Assembly (NCBI RefSeq): GCF_040957575.1 | Contig: NZ_CP162601.1 | Span: forward strand, 1,364,001-1,428,000 | Length of the DNA stretch: 64,000 bases | Source of the DNA: Vibrio sp. HB236076 | GTDB lineage: Bacteria; Pseudomonadota; Gammaproteobacteria; Enterobacterales; Vibrionaceae | Direction of reading: 5' to 3' | Shown here: one piece after another, positions 8,540-17,022 of the stretch | Layout: every line of letters begins with the position of its first letter | Position numbering within the stretch: position 1 is the first letter of the stretch | The notes under the pieces: generated by a model | What the model was told of the DNA's origin: nothing | The model's database searches: none | The model's input: the letters and a program-made list of their open reading frames with translations, nothing else | Made by a program: the position numbers and the translations under genes

Positions 8540-10960
8540 ATGAAGTCGCATTATAGAGTCGTTGTAATAGGTGGTGGTATTGGCGGTTGCAGTACACTTT
8601 ACCATCTGACACGTGAGGGGTGGACCGATGTTGCCCTTGTCGAAAGGAACGAGTTGACATCTGGCACCACATGGCATTCAGCTGCGCAAGTCACTAATTT
8701 TGGTGCGGTACAAACCATGGTGGGGTTAAAAAGTCACAGTATTAAGCTTTACAAAGAATTAGCCTCTGACCCAGACAATCCAATTAATTATCACCATGCT
8801 TCTGGAGGGATTCGCCTTGCCTCCACTCAAGAGCATTTAGATGGTTATCATCACTTTGTGTCATTAGCTAAAGGGATGGGAGTGGATTTTGAAGTTATTG
8901 ATGCCGAGGAATGTGCCAAGCGCCACCCTTTAATCGAAAAACATGAATTGCTCGGTGGGTTATGGGATCCACTTGACGGTGATATTGACCCTGCTCAGTT
9001 AACTCAGGCTCTTGCTCGTGAAGCTCGCAAAGCTGGGGCGGATATTTTTCGCCATAACCCCGTCGAAAATATTTATCAAAAAGCCAATGGCGAATGGGTA
9101 GTGCAAACCAAAAATGGTGATATTACTTGTGAAAAGCTAGTCAACGCTGGTGGCTATCGAGTCAATGAGATCGGAGCCATGCTGGGGATAGAATACCCAG
9201 TTATATCGATGGAGCATATGTACTTTCTAACCGAACCTTTACCTGAAGTTGAGGCTTTTGGAAAACGTGTGCCATTGCTCCGCGATCCCCTAGATGATTT
9301 TTACAGTCGACAGGAAAAGAATGGTTTGTTGGTAGGAATTTACGAGCAGCGCTGTAAAACCTGGGGAATGGATGGTATTGATCCCAATTTTGTCAATGCG
9401 TTGTGTCCAGATGATCTTGACCGATGTCTCGATAATATGGAACGAGTGTTTAAACGCATGCCTTGTCTAGAGCGCACCGGTATACACAGTATTATTAATG
9501 GGCCGATTACTTATTCAGCCGATGGCAACCCATTAGTTGGTAAAACGCCTGGATTTGACAACCTCTACTCGATCATTGGGTTGCGAGCTGGCTTAGGTGA
9601 AGGTGGGGGACATGGTAAAATATTGGCAGAAATTATCGTCCATGGTGAGTCAGAATGGGATACCTGGTGTCTTGATCCTGCTCGGTTTACGCGACATGCC
9701 AATACTGAATTTACAGCGCTAAAAGCCGTTGAAGATTATCAAAATGAATTTCGCTTTCATATGCCCCATGAAGCTCGACCTGCTGGACGCTTGGCAAAAA
9801 CAACGCCAATTTACCCTGTCTTAAAAGCCCAACACGCAGAGTTTACTGTCGTTAATGGTTGGGAACGTGCGATGTTCTACAAGCCACATGCCGATTTTGA
9901 ATTTAAGCACAGTTTTCGATTCAACGAAACCGAAGACATTGTTGCTGCTGAGGTCAAGGCGGTAAGTGAAAAGGTAGGCTTAATGGAAGTCAATGGCTTC
10001 ACACGCTATCAAATAGAAGGACCTAAAGCGGCAGAGTGGCTGGAAAGTCTAATGTGTTCAAATGTACCGAAAAAAGTGGGTAAAGTGGGGCTTTGTTACT
10101 TCTTGACCGATAAGGGGAATGTCTTAGGTGAAGCGACAATTACAAAATTGTCTGATAACACTTTTTGGTATGGTGCCGCCGCCGCCGCCGAATATAAAGA
10201 TATGGATTGGCTCCGTTCACACCTTCCAACAGAAGGCGTTGAAATAACGAATCTAACTAATTCCCATACGATTTTATCTGTCACAGGGCCTAATGCTCGA
10301 GAATTATTGTCCAGTTTGTCGCCAAGAACGAATTGGTCTAATGAAGCATTCCCTTGGCTAACAGCTCAGTCTGTATACATAGGTCACGGTCAAGCGATAG
10401 CACTTAGAGTGAGCTTTAGTGGAGAGTTGGGTTGGGAGCTTCATATTCCCAATGAACAATTGCTGTTAGTACACACCTTATTAACCGAGGCAGGGAAGCA
10501 ATTTGGGTTGACCCCATTTGGTACATTAGCCCTTGAGTCAATGCGTCTTGAAAAAGGGTATAGACATTGGAAAGCTGACCTAATAACAGAATTTGATCCT
10601 TTCGAAAGCAACTTAGACCGCTTCATCAAACTCGATAAACCTCAGTTCCCGGGCAAAGCAGCGTTGATGGCAAAACAAGGTCAAGCCCATCGTAAAAAAT
10701 TCGTCACTTTAACCGTCAATTGTGACATTGCGCCAGCCCATCCAGGTGATTCGATTTGTGTGGATGGCAAAGTCATTGGCACGGTGACGTCAGCGGCTTT
10801 TGGACATAGAGTCAATAAAAATATTGTTCTTGGTTTTATCGACCCGGCCTATGCCATTGAGGGCCAAGGATTAGAAGTCGAGATTATCGGTAAATCTTAT
10901 TCTGCTCAAGTAACGCAAGATTGTTTATACGACGAGAAGAATGAACGAGTGAGAAGTTGA
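8540..10960 (+). CDS. Dimethylglycine/sarcosine dehydrogenase-type FAD oxidoreductase with GcvT domain
   Basis: An 806-residue two-domain enzyme. Residues 1-370 form a DAO-type FAD domain with the dinucleotide motif GGGIGG (11-16) and the W-H pair of GTTWH (His46), which corresponds to the covalent-flavin histidine of dimethylglycine and sarcosine dehydrogenases. Residues about 430-800 form a GcvT-like folate domain with FSGELGWELHIP and LRLEKGYRHW-type segments. Such enzymes oxidatively demethylate N-methylglycines and pass the one-carbon unit to tetrahydrofolate. The neighbouring ProXVW-like importer supports a methylated glycine substrate. Dimethylglycine and sarcosine cannot be told apart from sequence alone. 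Confidence 0.88.
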   Translation: MKSHYRVVVIGGGIGGCSTLYHLTREGWTDVALVERNELTSGTTWHSAAQVTNFGAVQTMVGLKSHSIKLYKELASDPDNPINYHHASGGIRLASTQEHLDGYHHFVSLAKGMGVDFEVIDAEECAKRHPLIEKHELLGGLWDPLDGDIDPAQLTQALAREARKAGADIFRHNPVENIYQKANGEWVVQTKNGDITCEKLVNAGGYRVNEIGAMLGIEYPVISMEHMYFLTEPLPEVEAFGKRVPLLRDPLDDFYSRQEKNGLLVGIYEQRCKTWGMDGIDPNFVNALCPDDLDRCLDNMERVFKRMPCLERTGIHSIINGPITYSADGNPLVGKTPGFDNLYSIIGLRAGLGEGGGHGKILAEIIVHGESEWDTWCLDPARFTRHANTEFTALKAVEDYQNEFRFHMPHEARPAGRLAKTTPIYPVLKAQHAEFTVVNGWERAMFYKPHADFEFKHSFRFNETEDIVAAEVKAVSEKVGLMEVNGFTRYQIEGPKAAEWLESLMCSNVPKKVGKVGLCYFLTDKGNVLGEATITKLSDNTFWYGAAAAAEYKDMDWLRSHLPTEGVEITNLTNSHTILSVTGPNARELLSSLSPRTNWSNEAFPWLTAQSVYIGHGQAIALRVSFSGELGWELHIPNEQLLLVHTLLTEAGKQFGLTPFGTLALESMRLEKGYRHWKADLITEFDPFESNLDRFIKLDKPQFPGKAALMAKQGQAHRKKFVTLTVNCDIAPAHPGDSICVDGKVIGTVTSAAFGHRVNKNIVLGFIDPAYAIEGQGLEVEIIGKSYSAQVTQDCLYDEKNERVRS

Positions 10961-10993
10961 TTTTTACCATTTATTGAAACAAGGAAGTGTTTT

Positions 10994-11950
10994 ATGAAAA
11001 AGAAAATAAACGGTGTGGTGGTCACTATCTGCGCGGCAATATTGAGCAGCGCTGCTCAAGCTAGTGATTTAACGATTGGTGTACCAAGTTGGCCTTCGGC
11101 GAGTGTTACTGCCTATGTAATGAAAGACGTACTAGAGGAGAATTTAGGGCTAGAGATCAGTATGCAAACCGGTTCAAATCCAATTATCTGGGAGGCCATT
11201 GACCGAGGTACGATACAAGTACACCCAGAAGTATGGTTACCTAACCAGCAGAATCTTTACAATAAATACGTTAAAGATAAGGGAACTGCAGTAAAAAATG
11301 AGCACGGCATATTGGCAAAACAAGGGCTATGTATCACGAAAGAGATGTCTAAAAAATCCGGGATCGCTTCAATCTATGATTTGACTGACCCCGATAAAGC
11401 CGCTCTATTGGATTCTAATGGTGATGGTGTGGGGGAGATTTGGGCGGGGGCTCCGGGGGCAGCGTCTACCACGGTCGAAAAGATCCGCGCAAAAAGTTAT
11501 GGCTATGATCAGACGGTAACATTGACCGAGGTTGATACACCGGTGAATTGGGCAGCATTGGACAGTGCAGAACGTCAAGGAAAACCTTATGTTTTTTCGT
11601 GTTATACCCCCCATCATGTTTTTTCTATGTATGACATTGTTTTTCTCGATGAGCCAAACCACGACCCGAACCAGTGGCACATCATTCAACCAACCGATGA
11701 CCCGAACTGGTTAGAAAGTTCACAAGCGAGTACGGGGTGGCCAGCGGCCTACGTTCAGCCTGTTTATGCCAAATCGCTAGAAGGGGCGTATCCACAGGCG
11801 GCATTAATTTTGAAAAACTTCCGAGTGAGCGCCGATATATTGAGCGCATGGAGCTATGGTGTGGTCGTGGATAAGAAGTCAGCACAAGAAGTCGCTAAAG
11901 AGTGGGTCAAGGACAACAGCGATCAAATCAATCAATGGCTAGGGCTGTAA
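10994..11950 (+). CDS. Glycine betaine/methylated-glycine ABC transporter substrate-binding protein (ProX/OpuAC type)
   Basis: A 318-residue periplasmic protein with a signal peptide ending at about residue 23 (SSAAQA). The OpuAC fold is suggested by DLTIGVPSWPSA, the SNPIIWEAIDRGTIQVHPEVW segment and several tryptophans and tyrosines able to form the aromatic cage for quaternary amines. It is the first transporter gene of the operon, 33 bases after the dehydrogenase. The gap to the ATPase gene contains a stable hairpin, which often gives extra binding-protein mRNA. The true ligand (betaine, dimethylglycine or another) is inferred from context. Confidence 0.88.
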   Translation: MKKKINGVVVTICAAILSSAAQASDLTIGVPSWPSASVTAYVMKDVLEENLGLEISMQTGSNPIIWEAIDRGTIQVHPEVWLPNQQNLYNKYVKDKGTAVKNEHGILAKQGLCITKEMSKKSGIASIYDLTDPDKAALLDSNGDGVGEIWAGAPGAASTTVEKIRAKSYGYDQTVTLTEVDTPVNWAALDSAERQGKPYVFSCYTPHHVFSMYDIVFLDEPNHDPNQWHIIQPTDDPNWLESSQASTGWPAAYVQPVYAKSLEGAYPQAALILKNFRVSADILSAWSYGVVVDKKSAQEVAKEWVKDNSDQINQWLGL

Positions 11951-11963
11951 TTTCCCATCGCGT

Positions 11964-11985
11964 CGCGCTTGCACATGTGAGCGCG
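11964..11985 (+). repeat. Intercistronic hairpin between binding-protein and ATPase genes
   Basis: CGCGCT and AGCGCG pair around a short inner CAC-AT-GTG palindrome. Structures in this position commonly protect the upstream binding-protein message from 3' decay; that function is inferred. Confidence 0.5.
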
Positions 11986-12022
11986 GCAATCGCCAGACAT
12001 AGACTCAAAGGAATGAATAGTT

Positions 12023-13066
12023 ATGACAACGAATGTCATTCGATTAAGCCATGTATGGAAAATATTTGGTGACAATGCTCAACAAGCGATCGATGCTGTC
12101 AATAATGAGGGGCTAGATAAGGCAACAGTCTTAGAGCGTTTTGGCTGTGTAGTCGGTATTGCTGATGTCTCTTTTGAGGTCAATAAAAGCGAGATATTCT
12201 GCATAATGGGACTTTCAGGCAGTGGTAAATCAACACTGATTCGACATTTAAATCGTTTGATTGAGCCATCATTTGGCCAAGTGCAAGTACTTGAACAGGA
12301 TATACCTTCATTATCTGAAAGTGAGCTTAGAGAGATGCGTGCTAAGCATATAGGTATGGTATTTCAACACATGGCCTTGTTACCACATCGTTCGGTTATC
12401 GATAATGTTGCCTTTCCTCTTGAAGTACAAAAGCTTTCAAAGTCAGACCGTTGGAAAATTTCTCAACACGCTTTGTCTTTAGTTAATTTAACGGGGTATG
12501 AATATCATTATCCGCATCAGTTATCGGGCGGGATGCAACAACGTGTTGGGTTAGCACGTGCGTTAGCTTGTGACCCAGAAGTTCTACTGATGGATGAACC
12601 ATTTAGTGCTCTTGACCCCTTGATTCGTCATGAATTACAAGATCAATTTGTTGAATTAACAAAATCGCTTGAAAAAACCACCGTTTTTATTACTCACGAT
12701 CTCGATGAAGCCATTCGAATTGGAGATCGCATTGCCATTATGAAAGACGGCCGTTTGATTCAAATTGGTACACCAGAAGAAATTGTTTTATCGCCAGCAG
12801 ATGAGTACGTTGCTGATTTTGTGAAGGGTATTTCTAACCTTAAGTTAGTCAATGCGCATTCTATTATGGGAAGTGTGGACGAGATGAAAGCCTTATCAGA
12901 AGAGGCTATCCAACGAGCTCCAAGAGCTTTAGAGGACACCAACCTTGAAGCCCTAATCGACCTTTCTGTGTCATCTGAATTGCCAATTATTGTGACTAAT
13001 ACTGCTCATGAATTTTTGGGTGTGATCAGTAAAGATACGTTATTAACAGCGATCAAAGGAGGGTAA
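12023..13066 (+). CDS. Betaine/proline-type ABC transporter ATP-binding protein (ProV-like)
   Basis: A 347-residue ATPase with the N-terminal helical extension typical of ProV/OpuAA before the core. Walker A GLSGSGKST is at about 63-71, the signature LSGGMQQR at about 167-174 and Walker B LLMDEP at about 189-194, with a switch histidine in FITHDLDEA. The C-terminal 90 residues correspond to the regulatory CBS region but are short and partly degenerate. It couples ATP hydrolysis to import through the permease encoded 4 bases downstream. Confidence 0.93.
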   Translation: MTTNVIRLSHVWKIFGDNAQQAIDAVNNEGLDKATVLERFGCVVGIADVSFEVNKSEIFCIMGLSGSGKSTLIRHLNRLIEPSFGQVQVLEQDIPSLSESELREMRAKHIGMVFQHMALLPHRSVIDNVAFPLEVQKLSKSDRWKISQHALSLVNLTGYEYHYPHQLSGGMQQRVGLARALACDPEVLLMDEPFSALDPLIRHELQDQFVELTKSLEKTTVFITHDLDEAIRIGDRIAIMKDGRLIQIGTPEEIVLSPADEYVADFVKGISNLKLVNAHSIMGSVDEMKALSEEAIQRAPRALEDTNLEALIDLSVSSELPIIVTNTAHEFLGVISKDTLLTAIKGG

Positions 13067-13070
13067 TGAT

Positions 13071-14603
13071 ATGAAAGTAAATCATCGCAATGAGTATCAA
13101 GAGCTGGACGATTCATCAAAATTGATCGAAAAGTTTACTCAAAAAAACAGCAGTTATTATAAAACGGTATTTAGTAAAATTCATGCCAGTACTCAGACCA
13201 CGTGGTCATTTAATTGGACAGCCGCCTTGCTTGGACCTTTGTGGGCTGCAACACGCAGTATTTGGGGTTTCTTTTGGTTGAGTAGCATGAGTTTATTAAT
13301 CGCCTTAACTTTGATATGCCAAGGCAGTTGGGGAAACTTAGGCGCTGATAAATTTGCACAAGCTGAGCGTATGCAAAATAAAGCGCTTGAAATGAAAGTC
13401 AAAAGTGAGGCGGCTATCGAGCATGGCTCTGCCAATGCTCAAGCTTTGGCTCGCAATGCTGATAATCTACAAAAAGCGTCCATTAGAGCGTTATCTGCTG
13501 CCAACGAAGCATCACTAGGCGCTAAACGCCAAGTGGTCATCGGTCTTTGTTTATTGATTTTTATTATGATTACACAAGGATTTATTGCTAACCCTTTTTA
13601 TGAACGACAATACTGTTTATGGCGGCAAGGTAGGATACAGCGCAGTGGTTTTAAGATGAGAAGTGGCATAGCTGGCTCAGTATTACTTGGCTTAATTTTT
13701 CCTCTCACCTTGTATCGTTTTACGGCAATAAGCCCAAAGCAATGGTTAGTTGACTTTCCCGCCGATAAGACATTATTCAATCAGACTGCTTTATGGCTGA
13801 ATTCAGGCTTTGATTATTTAGCGATTTTAGGTTCAGGCTTATTTGACCAGATCACACGTTTTATAAACAATGTGTTAAGTGGCTTAGAAACCGTACTTGT
13901 TTCTATGCCGTGGCCTGTTGTCATGATGTTGATTGTATTAATGTCTTGGAAAGTGTCAGGGTATCGGGCCGCTATATTTACCGCTATCGCTTTGTCATAT
14001 TTGGCTTTCTTTGGCTATTGGCAAAAAAGTATGGCCACGGTCGCATTACTTGGTACGGCTGCGATGATTTGTATTGTTATTGGGGTCCCACTTGGCATTG
14101 TGTGCGCCAAAAATAAAACCATCGATACGATGACAAAACCCGTATTGGATTTTATGCAAACGATGCCAGCTTTTGTCTATTTAATTCCGATTATTGCCTT
14201 TTTTGGTACAGGTAAACCACCAGGTGTACTTGCGACGATTGTCTTTGGTATGCCTCCAGTTGTGAGATTAACGACACTGGGGATACAACAAGTCCCTCAA
14301 TCAATCGTGGAAGGGGCCGTTGCTTTTGGTTGTTCTAAACGAAAACTATTACTAGATGTCGAGATCCCATTGGCGAAGGCGAGTATTCTCGCCGGTGTTA
14401 ACCAGACCATTTTAATGTGTTTATCTATGGTCGTGATTGCATCATTGATTGGTGCACAGGGATTAGGAACCGATGTTTTACAGGCGTTGCAGTTTGCTGC
14501 CAAAGGGCAAGGTTTGCTAGCGGGCCTCGCCATTTTGTTCTGTGCGATCATGATTGACAGGATTGTGCAAGGTTGTTTTAAAGTTAATTATACAACCAAG
14601 TAG
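13071..14603 (+). CDS. ProW-like ABC permease with an extra N-terminal membrane domain
   Basis: A 510-residue inner-membrane protein, well above the roughly 280-400 residues usual for ProW/OpuAB. The C-terminal 270 residues are a standard binding-protein-dependent permease, with GVPLGIVCAKNK, an EAA-like loop (VEGAVAFGCSKRKLLLDVEIPLA) and the final LIGAQGLGTDVLQAL. The first 210 residues form a separate domain: a W-rich start (FNWTAALLGPLWAATRSIWGFFWL) like DUF2628 proteins, a predicted alanine-rich helical region at about 90-150 and two further membrane segments. It is translationally close to the ATPase gene. The extra domain's role is unknown. Confidence 0.88.
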   Translation: MKVNHRNEYQELDDSSKLIEKFTQKNSSYYKTVFSKIHASTQTTWSFNWTAALLGPLWAATRSIWGFFWLSSMSLLIALTLICQGSWGNLGADKFAQAERMQNKALEMKVKSEAAIEHGSANAQALARNADNLQKASIRALSAANEASLGAKRQVVIGLCLLIFIMITQGFIANPFYERQYCLWRQGRIQRSGFKMRSGIAGSVLLGLIFPLTLYRFTAISPKQWLVDFPADKTLFNQTALWLNSGFDYLAILGSGLFDQITRFINNVLSGLETVLVSMPWPVVMMLIVLMSWKVSGYRAAIFTAIALSYLAFFGYWQKSMATVALLGTAAMICIVIGVPLGIVCAKNKTIDTMTKPVLDFMQTMPAFVYLIPIIAFFGTGKPPGVLATIVFGMPPVVRLTTLGIQQVPQSIVEGAVAFGCSKRKLLLDVEIPLAKASILAGVNQTILMCLSMVVIASLIGAQGLGTDVLQALQFAAKGQGLLAGLAILFCAIMIDRIVQGCFKVNYTTK

Positions 14604-14801
14604 CTGACTAAAAAAATCGAGAAAGTGGTTTGATTTGCGTTGAACTGATCTAATTGCTTTTATGGTGGAATGGTCTTACCCAGAAAGCTGCTTAGCACAT
14701 TTTACTGCTCAAATCTGTAGAATCTTATCTATCGGGCCATCGCTATGGCTTCTAGGCTACCACTGACTCAGTTGTGTAATAAGAGTTTTTCATTTGGCAA
14801 G

Positions 14802-14830
14802 TTGTTCATGCCAACAACAATGTTGAACAA
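14802..14830. promoter_or_regulatory. Inverted repeat upstream of the MocR-like regulator
   Basis: TTGTTCA (14802-14808) and TGAACAA (14824-14830) form a perfect inverted repeat with a 15-base spacer, ending 20 bases before the regulator's GTG start. Its position would suit autoregulation; the binder is not known. Confidence 0.4.
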
Positions 14831-14850
14831 GGTATTAAAGGACCGATATT

Positions 14851-15876
14851 GTGACCGGGAAAGTGAATTTACAACAACAAATATGCGAATACGTGCTCGA
14901 AAATATACAAGCGGGTATTTTTAACTCTCAAGCCCTACCTTCAGCAAGAAAATTGGCCAGTTTACTTCAGGTGTCAAGAAATACGGTTGTACTGGCTTAT
15001 CGGCAGCTTGTGTCTCGAGGTGTTCTGAGTTCTAAAGAAAGAGTTGGGTATTTTGTCAATCAAAAGACCCTCACAAAGACCGGACGTGACATCGCGAAAG
15101 CATCATCTTATGCGCCAAAAAACAAAAGTTTTGTGCCTATGAGTGAAAACCAGTGTTCAGGAGGTATTTTGCAGCAGTGGTTTAATTACTACCGACGTGC
15201 TCAAGACCTCCAGGTGTTTGAGTCATATGCAATGGGAAAATCAGTTACTGAGAATGAACGACTATTATCAAAACATCTAAAAGATCAGGTGATCCCAAAT
15301 TACTGTCAACAAAAGCGCCAGTTAATTGTCACTAGAAACTTACGCAATACCATTCACTTAATAACACTTGCATTACTCAAACCAAACATGACGGTATACT
15401 TTGATGATATTAAACTACAAGCGTATTGCGATGTATTTACTTGTCTAGGTATAAAAACGGTTTTTATACCTAAAGAGTCACGAAAAAAATTATCAGAAAA
15501 ACAATGGCAGCAGTGCGACCTATTTTACACATATGAGAATTTTACAGAAAAAACGATGATAGTTGACGACCCTAAGTGTTTATTCAAGGCTGCTGATCAA
15601 TATAATTTTAAAATTATTGAGCAAGGCAAACGTGGGATTTTAAACCGCCATGAAACAAATACCGGGTTCAACGATTACTTAGTATCACACAAACAAGATA
15701 ACCTTATTTATGTGAACAGTGTTTTTGAGTCAAATATCCCAGGTGTTGATTTGGCGTTTTGTGTGGCATGTCCCGATGTGATTAAAACACTAAAAACCTT
15801 GCAAATGATCAGTGGTCAGACACCGGGTATCTTGTTGCAAGGCGCATGGGGTCACTTTTTGAAGTCCAAACATTAG
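14851..15876 (+). CDS. MocR-like GntR regulator with degenerate aminotransferase domain
   Basis: A 341-residue protein. The N-terminal winged helix (residues 5-70, LPSARKLASLLQVSRNTVVLAYRQL) is typical of GntR/MocR regulators. The rest resembles a fold-type I aminotransferase but is only about 250 residues instead of about 350. The PLP-lysine motif (usually S-F-S-K near P-G) reads SVFESNIPG, with Glu at about 293 in place of the lysine. PLP binding is therefore unlikely in the usual way. It starts at GTG after AAAGGA. It lies 247 bases downstream of the transporter operon on the same strand and may regulate it. Confidence 0.8.
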   Translation: MTGKVNLQQQICEYVLENIQAGIFNSQALPSARKLASLLQVSRNTVVLAYRQLVSRGVLSSKERVGYFVNQKTLTKTGRDIAKASSYAPKNKSFVPMSENQCSGGILQQWFNYYRRAQDLQVFESYAMGKSVTENERLLSKHLKDQVIPNYCQQKRQLIVTRNLRNTIHLITLALLKPNMTVYFDDIKLQAYCDVFTCLGIKTVFIPKESRKKLSEKQWQQCDLFYTYENFTEKTMIVDDPKCLFKAADQYNFKIIEQGKRGILNRHETNTGFNDYLVSHKQDNLIYVNSVFESNIPGVDLAFCVACPDVIKTLKTLQMISGQTPGILLQGAWGHFLKSKH

Positions 15877-15963
15877 ATTGTTACATTGTCACGGTCTGTA
15901 GGTGCTCGGTTTTTACAAACAGTCAGTTAGCTTACCGTTAATTGCAAAATTTTGTGTTTTACA

Positions 15964-16785
15964 CTAAAAATCTAAGCGATTTTCGACCTGGCCGACGCCA
16001 TCAATACTGACTGTAACAGTATCGCCCTGCCTAAGCGCTTGGGTTCTACCTGGTGTACCCATATAAATAAGATCACCGGGCTTTAAAGTAAAATACTGAC
16101 TGAGGTAACTGACCACTTTATCGACGCTATGAATCATATTGGCGGTGGTTTCCTGCTGAACGATTTTGCCATTCAAACGTGTTGTCAGCATTAAATTATG
16201 ATAATCCACACCTTGAGTTATTGTGGAGGCTATAGGGGCAAATCCATCGGCCGCTTTCGCGCGCATCCATTGCAAATCTTGGCCTTGCCAATTTCGCTCG
16301 GTCAGATCATTACCGACTGTGACGCCGAAGACGACATCATCAACCTGTTGTGGAGTGATATTGCGTGCCCGTTTACTAATGACAATCACCATTTCCCCTT
16401 CAAAGTGGACGTTAGTGGCGCCCTCTGGCACGTTTATGCGTTCTCCTGAAAGGATCAGAGAAGAGGGGAGTTTCAAAAACAGCGGTGGCGGCTGATTGGA
16501 GGGGGACGATAGGTGACTCGCAAAGTTCATTCCAACGGCAAAAATTTTTTCTGGCGTAGTGGGTAACAGGAGCTGAGTATCATTCAGTGAAATTGGGGAT
16601 TCTGATAAGGTGTAATGGGTAAATACATCACCATTGACAGGGTAAATTTGGTCGTTTTTTAGCTGGCCGTAGCGCGCTTCCCCTTGATATTGGAAACGAA
16701 CAAATTGCTTTATTGAAGTGTCTTTAGCCTGTATTGACGCTGCCAACGCGGCTGTGCTGATAAGCGATAGAATTGTCCATTTCAT
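15964..16785 (-). CDS. Fumarylacetoacetate-hydrolase family protein with a signal peptide
   Basis: A 273-residue protein. Residues 1-20 form a Sec signal peptide (KWTILSLISTAALAASIQA, cleavage before Lys21). From about residue 75 it is a FAH-family domain with the metal-binding set H-F-E-G-E (127-131) and Asp160 in GNDLTERNWQ, then YMGTPGRT near the end. FAH-family enzymes hydrolyse, decarboxylate or isomerise beta-diketo or oxo acids and are nearly always cytosolic, so export is unusual. The ATG has a strong AAGGAG site, so the leader is probably really translated. Substrate unknown. Confidence 0.85.
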   Translation of the reverse strand: MKWTILSLISTAALAASIQAKDTSIKQFVRFQYQGEARYGQLKNDQIYPVNGDVFTHYTLSESPISLNDTQLLLPTTPEKIFAVGMNFASHLSSPSNQPPPLFLKLPSSLILSGERINVPEGATNVHFEGEMVIVISKRARNITPQQVDDVVFGVTVGNDLTERNWQGQDLQWMRAKAADGFAPIASTITQGVDYHNLMLTTRLNGKIVQQETTANMIHSVDKVVSYLSQYFTLKPGDLIYMGTPGRTQALRQGDTVTVSIDGVGQVENRLDF

Positions 16786-17022
16786 TCAAACTCCTTGTAA
16801 GCACATTTCGCGCTTGTTCGCTATCTAGTAGTAATGAAGAGATTCAACTAAAAAGTGTCGATGATTTCATCTTTAACAGTATATCTTTGATTGATTATTA
16901 AGTAAAAAATAAACAAAAAATGCGTTCAGTCAGGGTGTTTGATAAATTTTTGAGTATACTATCACTTCTTTTATTCATGCTTTATGTGCATGAGGTTAAT
17001 GGTTTAATGTAAGGGGGCTAAG

